Shown here in pieces: positions 45,722-56,373 of a stretch of 64,000 bases of DNA; positions within the stretch are counted from its first letter, which is position 1, and every line of letters starts with the position of its first letter. Source of the DNA: Bin80 sp965209015 (GTDB taxonomy: Bacteria > Bacteroidota > Rhodothermia > Rhodothermales > Bin80); contig OZ242367.1 in NCBI GenBank assembly GCA_965209015.1, forward strand, positions 1,364,001-1,428,000, given 5' to 3'. The translations under genes were made by a program, and so were the position numbers. The notes below the pieces were generated by a model. That model ran no database searches and had not been told where the DNA came from. It saw only the letters and a list, made by a program, of their open reading frames with translations.

Positions 45722-48700
45722 ATGCGAAAACGCTTCCATTTTTGGGTTGTAACGGTAACTCTCGGCATACTGTTATTGCCTTCAACTCACGCATTTGCTC
45801 AAACTGGGCAAATTAGCGGTACCGTAGTCGATGAAGACGATGTACCGCTTGCTGGTGTAAATGTGATCATTGCGGGAACATCCATCGGGGCCACTACCGA
45901 TATGGATGGAGACTATATAATTTCTAATGTTGAGCCAGGAGAGTATACAATCATTGCCTCCTTTGTTGGTTTTGCCAGCCAAGAAATTTTGAGTGTGGCG
46001 GTTACGGCTAATCAAACGACTGAGGTTGATATTGTGCTTATTGAGGATACACTTGAGTTAGGGGGCCTTGTAGTGACGGCTCTTGGTGTGGAACGAGCAG
46101 AAAGATCTATCACCACAGGCACACAAACGATCAGCCCTACCGAATTGGCCCAAGCACGCGAATTAAATGTAGCATTTTCGCTTGCAGGGCGGGTTGCTGG
46201 CCTTTCTGTCAATCAACAAGGTAACGGACTCGGGGGGCAGACCCGATTGATTCTTCGCGGTAATCGTTCCATAAGCGGAAGTAGCCAGCCGCTGTATGTT
46301 ATCGATGGAGTTCCGATTCGCGGAGACATTAGTAATCTGAATCAGAACGATATATCAAGTATTTCGGTTCTCAAAGGTGCGAACGCTGCGGCACTTTATG
46401 GAAGCGCTGCGCAGAACGGGGCCATTATTATTACCACAAATACTGGTAGCACGGGTACGGTTCGGGCTCGTTTCAGCACCAATCTGACCACCCAGCAACC
46501 TCTGATACTAACCGAATTTCAGAATGAATATGCTCAGGGAAGTGGCGGTGTCTATCAAAGAAATTCTGAGTTCTCCTGGGGCCCAAGAATGAGTAATCAG
46601 GCTGTAGCACTCTGGTCGCCCGGTGTTCCTGAGTCCGAGGCTGGAACTTACAATCTTAGTCCCCAACCTAACAATGTTGCTGATGTATTCCAGACTGGCT
46701 ACCAATCGGCATCCAACCTCTCCATCAATGTCGGATCTGAATCTGTTCAGGGTTATTTCTCTTATGGATACACCGATGCCCGCGGGATTGTGCCAGGCAA
46801 TACATTACAACGTCACAATGCTCAGGTTCGTGTAACTGCCCAGCCGGGTTCCCGTCTCTCTATTGACGGAAAGCTAAACTATATCCGTACAGATCTTGCG
46901 AATCGATTGGATACCGGAGAGGGTTTTGCGAATCCGATGCGTCATGCCTATCGGTTGCCTCGTAATATTCGGACGGAGGATGCTGAGGAATTTGAATACT
47001 TTACAGAGACCGGACGACGCAGACAGAATTACTGGGTCCCTGGTTCCAACGGAGGTGCTAACCCCTACTGGACCTTGAACCGGAATCTACGCACGGGTAC
47101 GAATGACCGAATCATTCTGTTAGGTTCTGCCAGCTTGGAAGTCATTGATGGACTATCGCTCATGGTTCGTGGCTCTTTTGACGGGAACGCGGGGAGCGGT
47201 ACGAGAACCCTCTATGCAGACAGCTATATTATTGCAGATGATGGGAGATACTTCCTTAGCAAGGGTAATACACATGTATTTAATGGAGATGCCCTCCTCT
47301 CCTACCGTCAATCTTTACCGGACGTTGGGATTGATTTTGATGTGAACATAGGAGGAAATATTCAGCAAAGACGTAATACTTCGTTGAATGCCAATACCGG
47401 AAGATCACTTACAGTAGAAAACTTTTTCACCCTCTCAAATACGCAGTTGGTAAGTGCCTCTCAAGGGGTAGGGTCTCCGGTTAATATTCATTCGGTATAT
47501 GCATTTGCAAAAATAGGATGGAACGATGCTCTGTACATTGATCTGACGGGTCGAAATGACTGGAGTTCAACCCTTCCAGAGGATAACTGGTCATATTTCT
47601 ATCCTTCGATTGGTGTATCTGCTGTCCTGTCTGAACTCTTACCCGTTCCCGATGCAATCAGTTTTTGGCGGATCCGAGCCTCCTATGCTCAGGTCGGGAA
47701 CAGTACTTCCCCCTTCCGCCTGCTACGGACTGGCTCGATTAACAGTGGTGGACTTAATGGGTTCCTAAGTCTGAGCGGTACGCTTCCCAATGAAGAACTG
47801 GTTCCCGAAGAAACCCAATCAACTGAGATTGGCCTTGACATGCGCTTCCTCCAAAGCCGACTTGGATTTGATGCCACATACTACAACACACAGACACAAA
47901 ATCAACTCTTTACGGTGGCTCTTCCCCTCGGATCTGGCGCTGCGAATCTGTTTACCAACGGCGGTGATGTTCGTAACACAGGTTTTGAATTGATGGTGAA
48001 TGCTATTCCCGTGCGTACCGATGATTTCACATTAAATTTGGATGTGAATTTCTCACAGAACACCAATGAAGTTGTCAGTATTTCGGAGCAGCGGCCACGA
48101 TTGCGTGTAGGAGGCGATTTCTTGCGCCAGTATTTTATTGAGGAAGGAGAAGAGTTCGGGACTGTGTACTCTCGTGGCTTTCTTCGTGAGGCCATGGATC
48201 CTAGCAAGCCCATCGATGAGGACAATCCCATGAACCCCGAAGGACGCATCATCGTTGGTTCCAATGGAGTCCCTCGGGTCACTTCTGGGAATGATGTGTT
48301 GGTTGCCAACTATAATCCAGATTGGCTTGGCAGCGTTGCTCTTTCTTTTTCATACAAGAGTTGGGATGCAAGTATCCTGATCGATCATCGTCAAGGTGGA
48401 ACAATCGCATCGCTTACGAATGCGATCCTCTATGCAGACGGTGTAACCGCAGAGACTCTTCAAGGTCGCGAAGGAGGCTTGATTTTCGGCGACAACTTCT
48501 GGTCGCATGAAACAGCCATCCTTGAAGATGGTACGCCGAACAATATTCCAATAGATGCAGAAACTTATTGGAGGGCCGTTGGTGGTCGTAATGCTCCTGT
48601 GGGTGAGGCATTTGTAGTAGATGCCACCAACACACGTATTCGTGAGTTTACGCTGGGATACAATTTTTCCCCATCGCTTTTCGGGAATATACCGATTTCG

Positions 48701-48868
48701 GGTATGAGACTATCACTTGTAGGTAGAAATCTCTTCTATATCCACAGGGCATCTGAGAATATTGATCCTGATGTGCTGATTAGCACCGGAAAGACGGCTG
48801 AAGGATTTGATTCGTTTGCGCCTCCTTCATCTCGCTCTATTGGTTTCAATCTTTCCATTGACTACTAA
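45722..48868 (+). CDS. SusC/RagA family TonB-linked outer membrane protein
   Basis: A 1048-residue outer-membrane transporter that imports a ligand captured by its SusD partner, powered by TonB. Signal peptide 1-26 (ending THAFAQ), CarboxypepD_reg domain about 29-115 (ISGTVVDEDDVPLAGVNVII), then the SusC-type plug (about 140-240) with ILRGNRSISGSSQPLYVIDG and VLKGANAAALYGSAAQNGAI, and a beta-barrel to the C terminus. Followed 44 bases later by a SusD gene. No glycan-degrading enzymes lie nearby, so the substrate is not apparent; it could be peptides or another polymer. Confidence 0.95.
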   Translation: MRKRFHFWVVTVTLGILLLPSTHAFAQTGQISGTVVDEDDVPLAGVNVIIAGTSIGATTDMDGDYIISNVEPGEYTIIASFVGFASQEILSVAVTANQTTEVDIVLIEDTLELGGLVVTALGVERAERSITTGTQTISPTELAQARELNVAFSLAGRVAGLSVNQQGNGLGGQTRLILRGNRSISGSSQPLYVIDGVPIRGDISNLNQNDISSISVLKGANAAALYGSAAQNGAIIITTNTGSTGTVRARFSTNLTTQQPLILTEFQNEYAQGSGGVYQRNSEFSWGPRMSNQAVALWSPGVPESEAGTYNLSPQPNNVADVFQTGYQSASNLSINVGSESVQGYFSYGYTDARGIVPGNTLQRHNAQVRVTAQPGSRLSIDGKLNYIRTDLANRLDTGEGFANPMRHAYRLPRNIRTEDAEEFEYFTETGRRRQNYWVPGSNGGANPYWTLNRNLRTGTNDRIILLGSASLEVIDGLSLMVRGSFDGNAGSGTRTLYADSYIIADDGRYFLSKGNTHVFNGDALLSYRQSLPDVGIDFDVNIGGNIQQRRNTSLNANTGRSLTVENFFTLSNTQLVSASQGVGSPVNIHSVYAFAKIGWNDALYIDLTGRNDWSSTLPEDNWSYFYPSIGVSAVLSELLPVPDAISFWRIRASYAQVGNSTSPFRLLRTGSINSGGLNGFLSLSGTLPNEELVPEETQSTEIGLDMRFLQSRLGFDATYYNTQTQNQLFTVALPLGSGAANLFTNGGDVRNTGFELMVNAIPVRTDDFTLNLDVNFSQNTNEVVSISEQRPRLRVGGDFLRQYFIEEGEEFGTVYSRGFLREAMDPSKPIDEDNPMNPEGRIIVGSNGVPRVTSGNDVLVANYNPDWLGSVALSFSYKSWDASILIDHRQGGTIASLTNAILYADGVTAETLQGREGGLIFGDNFWSHETAILEDGTPNNIPIDAETYWRAVGGRNAPVGEAFVVDATNTRIREFTLGYNFSPSLFGNIPISGMRLSLVGRNLFYIHRASENIDPDVLISTGKTAEGFDSFAPPSSRSIGFNLSIDY

Positions 48869-48912
48869 GCACTCCACATCGACAAAATCATCCGAATCAA
48901 AAGGATATTATT

Positions 48913-50508
48913 ATGAAAACATTTACACGCGTCACGAAGAATTGGGTCGTACTTCTTGTATTAACGACCATGCTCACGATCACTGTTTCCAGTTGTACAG
49001 ATGATTTTGTGAGTCTCAACACACCGCCTCATCAAATTTCGGAGGGCAACATTGATATTGGACTTTTGGGGCAGTCTTTTGCGCATGCACAATTCCGGGG
49101 CATGTATGGTGACCGAGGTGGCTTCCAGCTCAGTCAATCATTATTTGCCGATCTATATACTCAGTACTTCGCCACAACGGCCGAAAATTTCGATTCAGAT
49201 CAGTTTGTAGAAGTGGGAAGATGGGTTAATGGTGCTTGGCGAAATTGGTATGGCAGTGCTGCTCGTTCCCTTGCCTTTGTAGAGGCTTTTTCTTCTGAGA
49301 ACGAGGGACTTGAACTACCGAATGCCGTTGCGAAGATATGGAGAGTTCAAATCTATCACAGGATGTCGGACTATTGGGGACCTATCCTTTATTCTCAGGT
49401 TGGGAATGGAGAAACCACGGTTCCCTACGATTCGCAGCAGGATATTTATATGGACTTCTTTCAAACACTGGACGAAGCGGTCGCCTTGCTCAGTCAGAAT
49501 CGCGGAGCCACTGTTTTTGGGGGGCATGACCAAGTATTTGATGGAGATGCCGATCAGTGGATTACCTTCGCGAACTCTCTACGTCTGCGCCTCGCAGTTC
49601 GTATCCGTTATGTAGATCCTAGCACGGCCAGAGCTGAAGCAGAGAAGGCGGTTGCTGCAGGAGTCATGATGGATAACTCCGATAATGCAATGCTGATGAC
49701 GACCGACAACTCCACCAACCCCTACAATACCATTACGAATTGGGGAGAATTTCGTATGAGTTCTGCCATGGAAAGTCTTCTGGAAGGATACGACGATCCA
49801 AGGACTGGAGTGTATTTTAGCCCCTCAGTTGACGGAGATTCCGACGGGGATGGAAGTCCGTACGAGGGGATGAGGAATGGGCTACCCCGAATTGAAAAAG
49901 GTGCTGTGCTTAACAGTAAATTTTCAGATATGGGCGAAGATTGGCTCCCTCTGAATAAAGGGGGAACGAATCCTGCCATTCGCATCATGTGTGCAGCCGA
50001 AGTTTATCTGCTTCGTGCGGAGGGTGCTATACTGGGCTGGAATATGGGTGGATCGGCTAAGGATCTATACGAGGAAGGAATTCGGATGTCTCTCACCGAG
50101 AGCCGTGTGGACGCCGAAATGGCCGCAGTAGATGCTTATATCGCTGGAACCAGTCCTCCCTCAGCTCCAAATGATGACTGGTCATCTCCGCCTCTAAGTG
50201 ATATTCCCGTTGCTTTTGATACAGGTGGTTCGGTTGAACGCCAGCTTGAGCAGATCATTACCCAGAAATGGTTGGCCATTTATCCTGATGGATGGGAGGC
50301 ATATACCGAGTATCGTCGCACGGGCTATCCGAAATTGTACCCCATTATTAAGTCTGAAAACCCCAGGATACCCGAAGATGGAGTCATGCGTCGGATAACC
50401 TTCGTCAGCAGCGAGTACGATGACAATGGGGAAGCAACACAAGCTGCCATATCTCTATTAGGAGGTCCTGATGAGAACGATACCAGACTTTGGTGGGATG
50501 CAAAATAA
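48913..50508 (+). CDS. SusD/RagB family outer membrane lipoprotein
   Basis: 531 residues. Lipoprotein signal peptide ending in the lipobox VSSC (Cys at about 28), then the helical TPR-like SusD fold: SLFADLYTQYFATTAENFDS, WRVQIYHRMSDYWGPILYSQ and the C-terminal WLAIYPDGWEAYTEYRRTGYP block typical of the SusD-like_2 group. It caps the SusC transporter encoded directly upstream and binds its ligand at the cell surface. Confidence 0.94.
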   Translation: MKTFTRVTKNWVVLLVLTTMLTITVSSCTDDFVSLNTPPHQISEGNIDIGLLGQSFAHAQFRGMYGDRGGFQLSQSLFADLYTQYFATTAENFDSDQFVEVGRWVNGAWRNWYGSAARSLAFVEAFSSENEGLELPNAVAKIWRVQIYHRMSDYWGPILYSQVGNGETTVPYDSQQDIYMDFFQTLDEAVALLSQNRGATVFGGHDQVFDGDADQWITFANSLRLRLAVRIRYVDPSTARAEAEKAVAAGVMMDNSDNAMLMTTDNSTNPYNTITNWGEFRMSSAMESLLEGYDDPRTGVYFSPSVDGDSDGDGSPYEGMRNGLPRIEKGAVLNSKFSDMGEDWLPLNKGGTNPAIRIMCAAEVYLLRAEGAILGWNMGGSAKDLYEEGIRMSLTESRVDAEMAAVDAYIAGTSPPSAPNDDWSSPPLSDIPVAFDTGGSVERQLEQIITQKWLAIYPDGWEAYTEYRRTGYPKLYPIIKSENPRIPEDGVMRRITFVSSEYDDNGEATQAAISLLGGPDENDTRLWWDAK

Positions 50509-50770
50509 GTAAGATATAGCCTCCTGTGGCCCTTAACCTCTGAATGTATTCTCCCTACGTGAGAAAAAGGCTTCGGGACATCTTACTTTGCTAACTTTGA
50601 AGTTTGCCTCTATCCTTGTGGTGATCCACTTGGGTAGGGGCAAATTTCGTTAAGGCCAATAGACCTCTGCCTCATTTGGTTCGGCATGGCGGCACATAAA
50701 TAATCACGGCACGCGTTCGGGTATACTCATGATATCTTTGGATCTGTTTAGGAGAATGGATCATTATTCC

Positions 50771-53700
50771 ATGAAGGCAACTTGGTTGGTAGTCCATTTA
50801 ATGATTGGGACGATAGGCTTAACCAGTCTTTTCGGATGTGGAGGATCGGACTCACAGCAGACTCTTTTTGAGAAGATCCCCTCCGAACATTCGGAAATTA
50901 TGTTTTCCAATGATCTCACCTTTACAGATTCGCTGAATATCTATTCCTATAATAATTTCTATGCCGGTGGAGGTGTAGCACTGGCAGATTTTGATCAAGA
51001 TGGCAGGCTTGATATCTATTTCGTCAGTAATCAGCATCGGAATCAATTGTATTTGAACCGAGGCGATTTCGTTTTTGAAGAAGTCGCAAGTACTGCTGGA
51101 ATACAAGGATCCTACCCCTGGTCCACAGGAGTCAGTGTTGTAGATATTAACGCGGATGGTCACCTAGACCTTTATGTTACGAATTCTGGTGCGATTCAGG
51201 CAGAGTTTCGGGCGAATGAGTTGTTTATCAACAATGGAGACGGAACCTTTACAGAGCGATCCCAAGACTACGGACTAGCGGATCTTGGCCATTCAATCCA
51301 TGCAGTATTTTTTGACTACGACCTGGATGGATTACTAGATGTCTATGTAGTGAACAATTTCCACTCTCAACCAATCAGTGCCTATGACCCTGACCAGATA
51401 GACCGTAAACGTCTGTCACTTGAGGGAGGCGATCGGCTATATCGTAACGAAGGGGAATCATTTGTAGATGTGACACAGGCTGCGGGTATCTATAGTTCGG
51501 AAGTGGGTTTTGGTTTAGGAGCCACAGCAGGGGATCTGAACCGCGATGGGTGCATGGATCTGTATATTTCAAATGATTTCTTTGAACGGGATTATCTATA
51601 CATCAATCAATGTGATGGAACCTTTGTGGAGTCCTTAGAGACCATGCTTCCAAGCATCAGTACCACATCAATGGGTGGGGATATTGCCGACCTTGATAAT
51701 GATGGAGCTCCAGAGATATTTATATCAGACATGCTTCCAGCTGTGGAGAGCCGAATCAAGCGCGTCTCCAATTATATTGAATGGCGAAAAATGCAAGAAG
51801 AAATTCAGTTAGGATATCACCGAAAATTTCTTCGAAATACACTTCACTACAATAATGCTGATGGCACCTTCAGCGAGATTGGACGCTATGCAGGTGTAGA
51901 GGCAACCGATTGGAGTTGGAGTGCACTCCTTGCAGATTTTAATTTGGATGGATATCGAGATATTTTTGTACCGAACGGATTTTTCAAGGATGTTAGCGAC
52001 AAAGATCTCTTGATGGCTTCAAGACGTATCGCCAGTCAAGGGCCCGGAGGTACAGATTATGTTCGGAAACTCGTCGAAATGATGCCCAGCACTCCGACCT
52101 CTAATCATATGTTTGAGAATGTGGGTGCAATGCGATTTATTGATCAGGCAGCTGACTGGGGGTTAGATACCCCCGGCTTTTCAAGCGGCGCGGCCTATGG
52201 CGACCTAGATCGGGATGGGGATCTTGACCTTGTCGTGAACAATGTCAACATGGAACCCTTCGTATATCGTAACAGGGCCGCAGAGCAGTTTCCAGAGCGT
52301 AGTTGGCTTGGAATCCGGTTGCGGGGGGAATACCCAAACCCTCAAGGAGTGGGAGCCCAAGTAGAGGTCTCCCACCATGATCAAAACTGGTACATTGAGC
52401 AGATGCCCCAACGAGGATTTCAGTCCTCTATTGATCCTGTACTTCTGCTCAGCCTTGGAACCGGAGTTGAGGTATTGGACACGGTGATCGTCCGTTGGCC
52501 TGGTGGTCAATTGACGATCCAGACCCAGGTGAAGGCGCGCCAATACATTGAAATAAGAGAGAATGAATCGTTGCCCCAGGAGAGAATATTTACCCTCAGG
52601 GATCCTGCTGCGATTCAACCCTCCTCACATCTCATTTCAACTCAGAATCCGCTTGATTTGCAGACTCTACCCTTGTTGCAGGATATTTCCAGCGAAATTG
52701 ATTTGGATTGGACACATAAAGAACTTCTATATGATGATTTTCGGAGTTCCCCACTTCTGTACCATATGAGATCCACTGAGGGCCCACCGCTCTGCAGCAC
52801 AGACTTAAATGGGGATGGTCAAGACGAATTGTATGTTGGCGGGGGGAAAGGGCAATCAGGGGCTCTGTTCAGAGCTGAGGATGGAATGCGCTTTGTTCAA
52901 ACGTATCAACCGATTCTTGAACAGAACAGAGAGTCAGAGGATGTTGATTGTGTATGGACGGATCTCGATGGAGATCAGATTCCAGAATTATATGTTGCAA
53001 GTGGTAGCAGTGAGATTCCCTCAGGAAATCCATTACTTGCAGACCGCATCTATTCTCTTGATGCACTCGGAGAATTAGTCCCTTTTGAGTACCAAGTAAC
53101 CACATCAAGGGATATGAACTTCCATACGGGAGTGATTCGCTCAGCTGATATGGATGTGGATGGTGATCAGGATCTATTTATCGGAATTCGTCATGGAGCA
53201 ACCTATGGAGAATTAGTTGGAGGTATGCTCTTAGAGAATAATGGGGCAGGGGAGTTTCAAGATGTGACCGATCGTCTGATTCCAGAAGTCATAGACTCTG
53301 AGTTGAACGCTGCTGGCATCACGGATGCTCAGTGGGGAGACTTGAACCGAGATGGATACCCAGATTTGGTTGTGGTTGGTGAATGGATGCCAATCACGAT
53401 TTACATGAGTCAAGATGGAATCTTCAAGCGCTCGGATCCAACTCAGTCAGGTTTAAGAGGCTTATCTGGGTGGTGGCAGTCCGTTCAACTTGCCGATGTG
53501 AATCTCGATGGAGCCATTGACATCATCGCTGGGAATCATGGACTCAACTCACGTTTCAAGGCAGGTAGAGAACATCCCGTAGAAATGTGGGTCCATGATT
53601 TTGATCAAAATGGACAGATTGATCAAATCATCACTGGTTACGATTCAGAGGGAGGGCCGTGGCCATTTGCACTTCGAGAGCAACTACTATTATATTTTGG

Positions 53701-54259
53701 ACTCTCACCATTCATTGTTCGCCACTATATGGGGATGGGCCAGGGAGAGCTTCAGCAGATTTTTCAGCGGCTACCCCATCTCGCCCCATTAATGGATCCT
53801 TTTGAGTCCTATGCGAACAAGACTGTTCATGATTTATTTGGTACTGAACTGAGAAGATCTACACATTTCTCGGTGGAGCAACTTGCGTCCGTCATTGCGT
53901 GGAACCAGCATGATGGCTCTTTTCGGGTTGAACCATTGCCATTTCGTGCCCAATGGACTCCCATGCATTCTATTTTGATTGAGGATATTGATTCAGACGG
54001 AATTTCAGAAATTCTTACAGGTGGTAACCTATTTGCCGCAGCACCTCAGGCAGGCCGCTACGATGCCGGGTATGGAGTCGTAATACGACAGGATTCCATC
54101 AATCGCCTGATTGATATGCCTGCGGTCAGCAGCGGATTCCAAACAGATGGAGAAGTACGAGCGATTGAAGTCGTTCGCACCAATGGAGGGCGTCTCATTG
54201 TGGTGGCATTCAGTGGTGGGAATCTTCAAATTTTTAGGTCTACTCAATTTGATTCGTAG
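50771..54259 (+). CDS. FG-GAP/VCBS repeat lipoprotein with UnbV/ASPIC domain (CRTAC1-like)
   Basis: About 1162 residues. The ATG at 50771 starts a lipoprotein signal (MKATWLVVHLMIGTIGLTSL, lipobox LFGC); in-frame ATGs at 50729 and 50756 would lengthen it. Many FG-GAP/VCBS blades with calcium-type loops (DFDQDGRLDIYF, DINADGHLDLYV, DYDLDGLLDVYV, DLDRDGDLDLVV) form two beta-propellers, with a UnbV/ASPIC domain between them at about 510-595 (GVGAQVEVSHHDQNWYIEQM...VRWPGG). Such proteins commonly accompany SusC/SusD pairs and are thought to sit on the cell surface and help bind the substrate. The gap to the SusD gene is 260 bases. Confidence 0.9.
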   Translation: MKATWLVVHLMIGTIGLTSLFGCGGSDSQQTLFEKIPSEHSEIMFSNDLTFTDSLNIYSYNNFYAGGGVALADFDQDGRLDIYFVSNQHRNQLYLNRGDFVFEEVASTAGIQGSYPWSTGVSVVDINADGHLDLYVTNSGAIQAEFRANELFINNGDGTFTERSQDYGLADLGHSIHAVFFDYDLDGLLDVYVVNNFHSQPISAYDPDQIDRKRLSLEGGDRLYRNEGESFVDVTQAAGIYSSEVGFGLGATAGDLNRDGCMDLYISNDFFERDYLYINQCDGTFVESLETMLPSISTTSMGGDIADLDNDGAPEIFISDMLPAVESRIKRVSNYIEWRKMQEEIQLGYHRKFLRNTLHYNNADGTFSEIGRYAGVEATDWSWSALLADFNLDGYRDIFVPNGFFKDVSDKDLLMASRRIASQGPGGTDYVRKLVEMMPSTPTSNHMFENVGAMRFIDQAADWGLDTPGFSSGAAYGDLDRDGDLDLVVNNVNMEPFVYRNRAAEQFPERSWLGIRLRGEYPNPQGVGAQVEVSHHDQNWYIEQMPQRGFQSSIDPVLLLSLGTGVEVLDTVIVRWPGGQLTIQTQVKARQYIEIRENESLPQERIFTLRDPAAIQPSSHLISTQNPLDLQTLPLLQDISSEIDLDWTHKELLYDDFRSSPLLYHMRSTEGPPLCSTDLNGDGQDELYVGGGKGQSGALFRAEDGMRFVQTYQPILEQNRESEDVDCVWTDLDGDQIPELYVASGSSEIPSGNPLLADRIYSLDALGELVPFEYQVTTSRDMNFHTGVIRSADMDVDGDQDLFIGIRHGATYGELVGGMLLENNGAGEFQDVTDRLIPEVIDSELNAAGITDAQWGDLNRDGYPDLVVVGEWMPITIYMSQDGIFKRSDPTQSGLRGLSGWWQSVQLADVNLDGAIDIIAGNHGLNSRFKAGREHPVEMWVHDFDQNGQIDQIITGYDSEGGPWPFALREQLLLYFGLSPFIVRHYMGMGQGELQQIFQRLPHLAPLMDPFESYANKTVHDLFGTELRRSTHFSVEQLASVIAWNQHDGSFRVEPLPFRAQWTPMHSILIEDIDSDGISEILTGGNLFAAAPQAGRYDAGYGVVIRQDSINRLIDMPAVSSGFQTDGEVRAIEVVRTNGGRLIVVAFSGGNLQIFRSTQFDS

Positions 54260-54437
54260 GTATTGTGAAAACTCAACAGGCAGAGATCTCTCGCTTGATT
54301 CTACGAATCGGTTATACTTAGACCATCAACTTACTGGATGCGTGAATCGTCTCCGTCAATAATTCTAGACGACAGTTCGGAATCTCATGTCAGTCAGCTA
54401 CTGGATTGGTCCACTGTATCTTTGATCTTTGAGAGAG

Positions 54438-56192
54438 TTAAATTGCTTGAACTGGCTCACAAGTGAGATTTTGCTTCGTTAACTGCAAAATGGAAGAGCG
54501 CTCAAGGATCTTCCCTGACACATTATCGGTGATTCTGATTGTGATCGCTACGGGTGCTTCCTGCCACTTGGACAGATCCAGCACGATATGTTCTTGGACG
54601 GTACTTGAAGGCGAACTATGTGTAGTAGATGCAGATGTTTTTGGACTCATGATACCATCAGTGCTCTCAATTTCATACGTCACGGTATAATCCGTTTGAT
54701 CCTCATCATTGAAATTCAGGAAGTATACTTCAAAATAGACACCAAGTGGTTGGTTTGGATCCCAGTGTGTTGTTACGACTGGAGAATTTTTTTCTGGAAT
54801 TCCCTCCTCATTGATATTAGACAAGAGGATATCACTCATTTCAGGGGAAGAGCCTGCGGCATTGAGTGGATGAATTGAGTGGATTCTTTGTACATGGAAA
54901 CCAAGCTTGACGCTGGGTAGCAGCTTTTCTTGAGTATCCAATTGAGTCCATGCATATTCCCATTGAAGAGCGAGGCTGAGAGGATCTTGGACTCCTCTGA
55001 TGACCCATGAGCGTGCCGGGAAAGATGAATCTACACCTTCTGTGAGGTGATACTGCCGAAGTCTGAGGTTTGTAGGTGCAAATGAAGAGTCCAAAGAAAC
55101 TAAATAGGAAGTCACCAGAAAGTCATCGGATGGTTCAACATTATTCTTACGCAGACGTCGAATCACTCTGCGACTGGGTTTCAGAGATTTTGGATTCAAT
55201 CCCCACGCAATATTTAGGCGAGTACTTCCGTCTGGTTCTAGGAAGCGTGTCCAACGTACACATGGGTTCAATGGTACGGGTGACCTATCCATCTCGGTCG
55301 CAGATAATGGGACTTGCTCGTTTCGGGATCTATGATGGAAATCATCAAGGATTCGGGAATCACGCAAAATCTGTTTCGTAAAATAGTATGGTTGCGTCTC
55401 ATCGGAGGAAGCAATTGAGACATAGTTGCTGATAGTATCAAACAGAGTGCCATAGTGAGAATGTTGGATTGAAAGCTGCTGAAAAATGTCGTCAAGCCAA
55501 CTTAAAAGTACAGGAGCATCTTCCTTACGAGTGCGAAACTTGTTCGGAATTAGATCTTCCACAGCTCCAAGCCGATACCCGCGACGCCGAGATTGATAAA
55601 CAAATAAGTAGTGTGCATCTTCATGAACCCTCCTGTAGACCCAAAATTCATTCCGGGGCAATGTATACTCAATCGGCCGCAGATACAGCCCCGAATTTTT
55701 GAGTTTCACTTCGGTCTGCGTATCTGGCCATCCAAGGCGAATCAGTATCTTACCCCGATCATCAATTCCAAGTGAAGAGCGTGAATTGTTATAATGTTTC
55801 AGAGCAAAATAGACGCGAGATAAATGTTCTATCAGCCGCTCATTTGTGAGGGTCGCCGGTATGGGGTCTTGTTGATTCCACCATTGTATAAGTGTGAAAA
55901 CATCACTATCTGTTCCAACTTCCTGCTCCAGAGCATCCAAAGATGAACGTACCAGATCGGCCTCTGGAATAATGAGGCCCATTAACTGCAGGTGTATCGT
56001 TAACTCGTCCGTATGTGGAGGTGTCGCTGCCTGCATCAGCAGGTCAAGGTAGAGAGATGCACCATCTTCGTAGCGTAAGACATCCTGCTCACCAAAAATC
56101 TGATGCAACTCTGATGAGTTCTGTGCACTGGTGGAATGGGCGAGTACGAAGAAGAACACAGCAGAGATGTGAACAAATCTCTTAAATTTCAT
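54438..56192 (-). CDS. GWxTD-domain-like secreted protein
   Basis: About 584 residues from ATG 56192, which places a signal peptide at the N terminus (FVHISAVFFFVLAHSTSAQ); an upstream ATG at 56321 would add 43 residues before it. The region WWNQQDPIPATLTNERLIEH, then GIDDRGKILIRLGWPD and NEFWVYRR matches the core of GWxTD-domain proteins, though the name-giving GWxTD has become SLGID here. The C-terminal 200 residues look like beta-sandwich material. Function of the family is unknown; it is typical of Rhodothermota-like and related genomes. Confidence 0.7.
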   Translation of the reverse strand: MKFKRFVHISAVFFFVLAHSTSAQNSSELHQIFGEQDVLRYEDGASLYLDLLMQAATPPHTDELTIHLQLMGLIIPEADLVRSSLDALEQEVGTDSDVFTLIQWWNQQDPIPATLTNERLIEHLSRVYFALKHYNNSRSSLGIDDRGKILIRLGWPDTQTEVKLKNSGLYLRPIEYTLPRNEFWVYRRVHEDAHYLFVYQSRRRGYRLGAVEDLIPNKFRTRKEDAPVLLSWLDDIFQQLSIQHSHYGTLFDTISNYVSIASSDETQPYYFTKQILRDSRILDDFHHRSRNEQVPLSATEMDRSPVPLNPCVRWTRFLEPDGSTRLNIAWGLNPKSLKPSRRVIRRLRKNNVEPSDDFLVTSYLVSLDSSFAPTNLRLRQYHLTEGVDSSFPARSWVIRGVQDPLSLALQWEYAWTQLDTQEKLLPSVKLGFHVQRIHSIHPLNAAGSSPEMSDILLSNINEEGIPEKNSPVVTTHWDPNQPLGVYFEVYFLNFNDEDQTDYTVTYEIESTDGIMSPKTSASTTHSSPSSTVQEHIVLDLSKWQEAPVAITIRITDNVSGKILERSSILQLTKQNLTCEPVQAI

Positions 56193-56373
56193 CAAGTTGT
56201 CGTCATAAAGCATAGAAAATGATGATACGAAGACAAACAGGACGATATAGTCATTCCTTAATAAAGGCTGATATTTGGCTTGGAAGCTACTCCATTTTTT
56301 GTGGAGTGCTGATACGTACATTAGGGATATATACGCACTGGTTTACCAACGGATTGACTTCTAATATTGTTCA

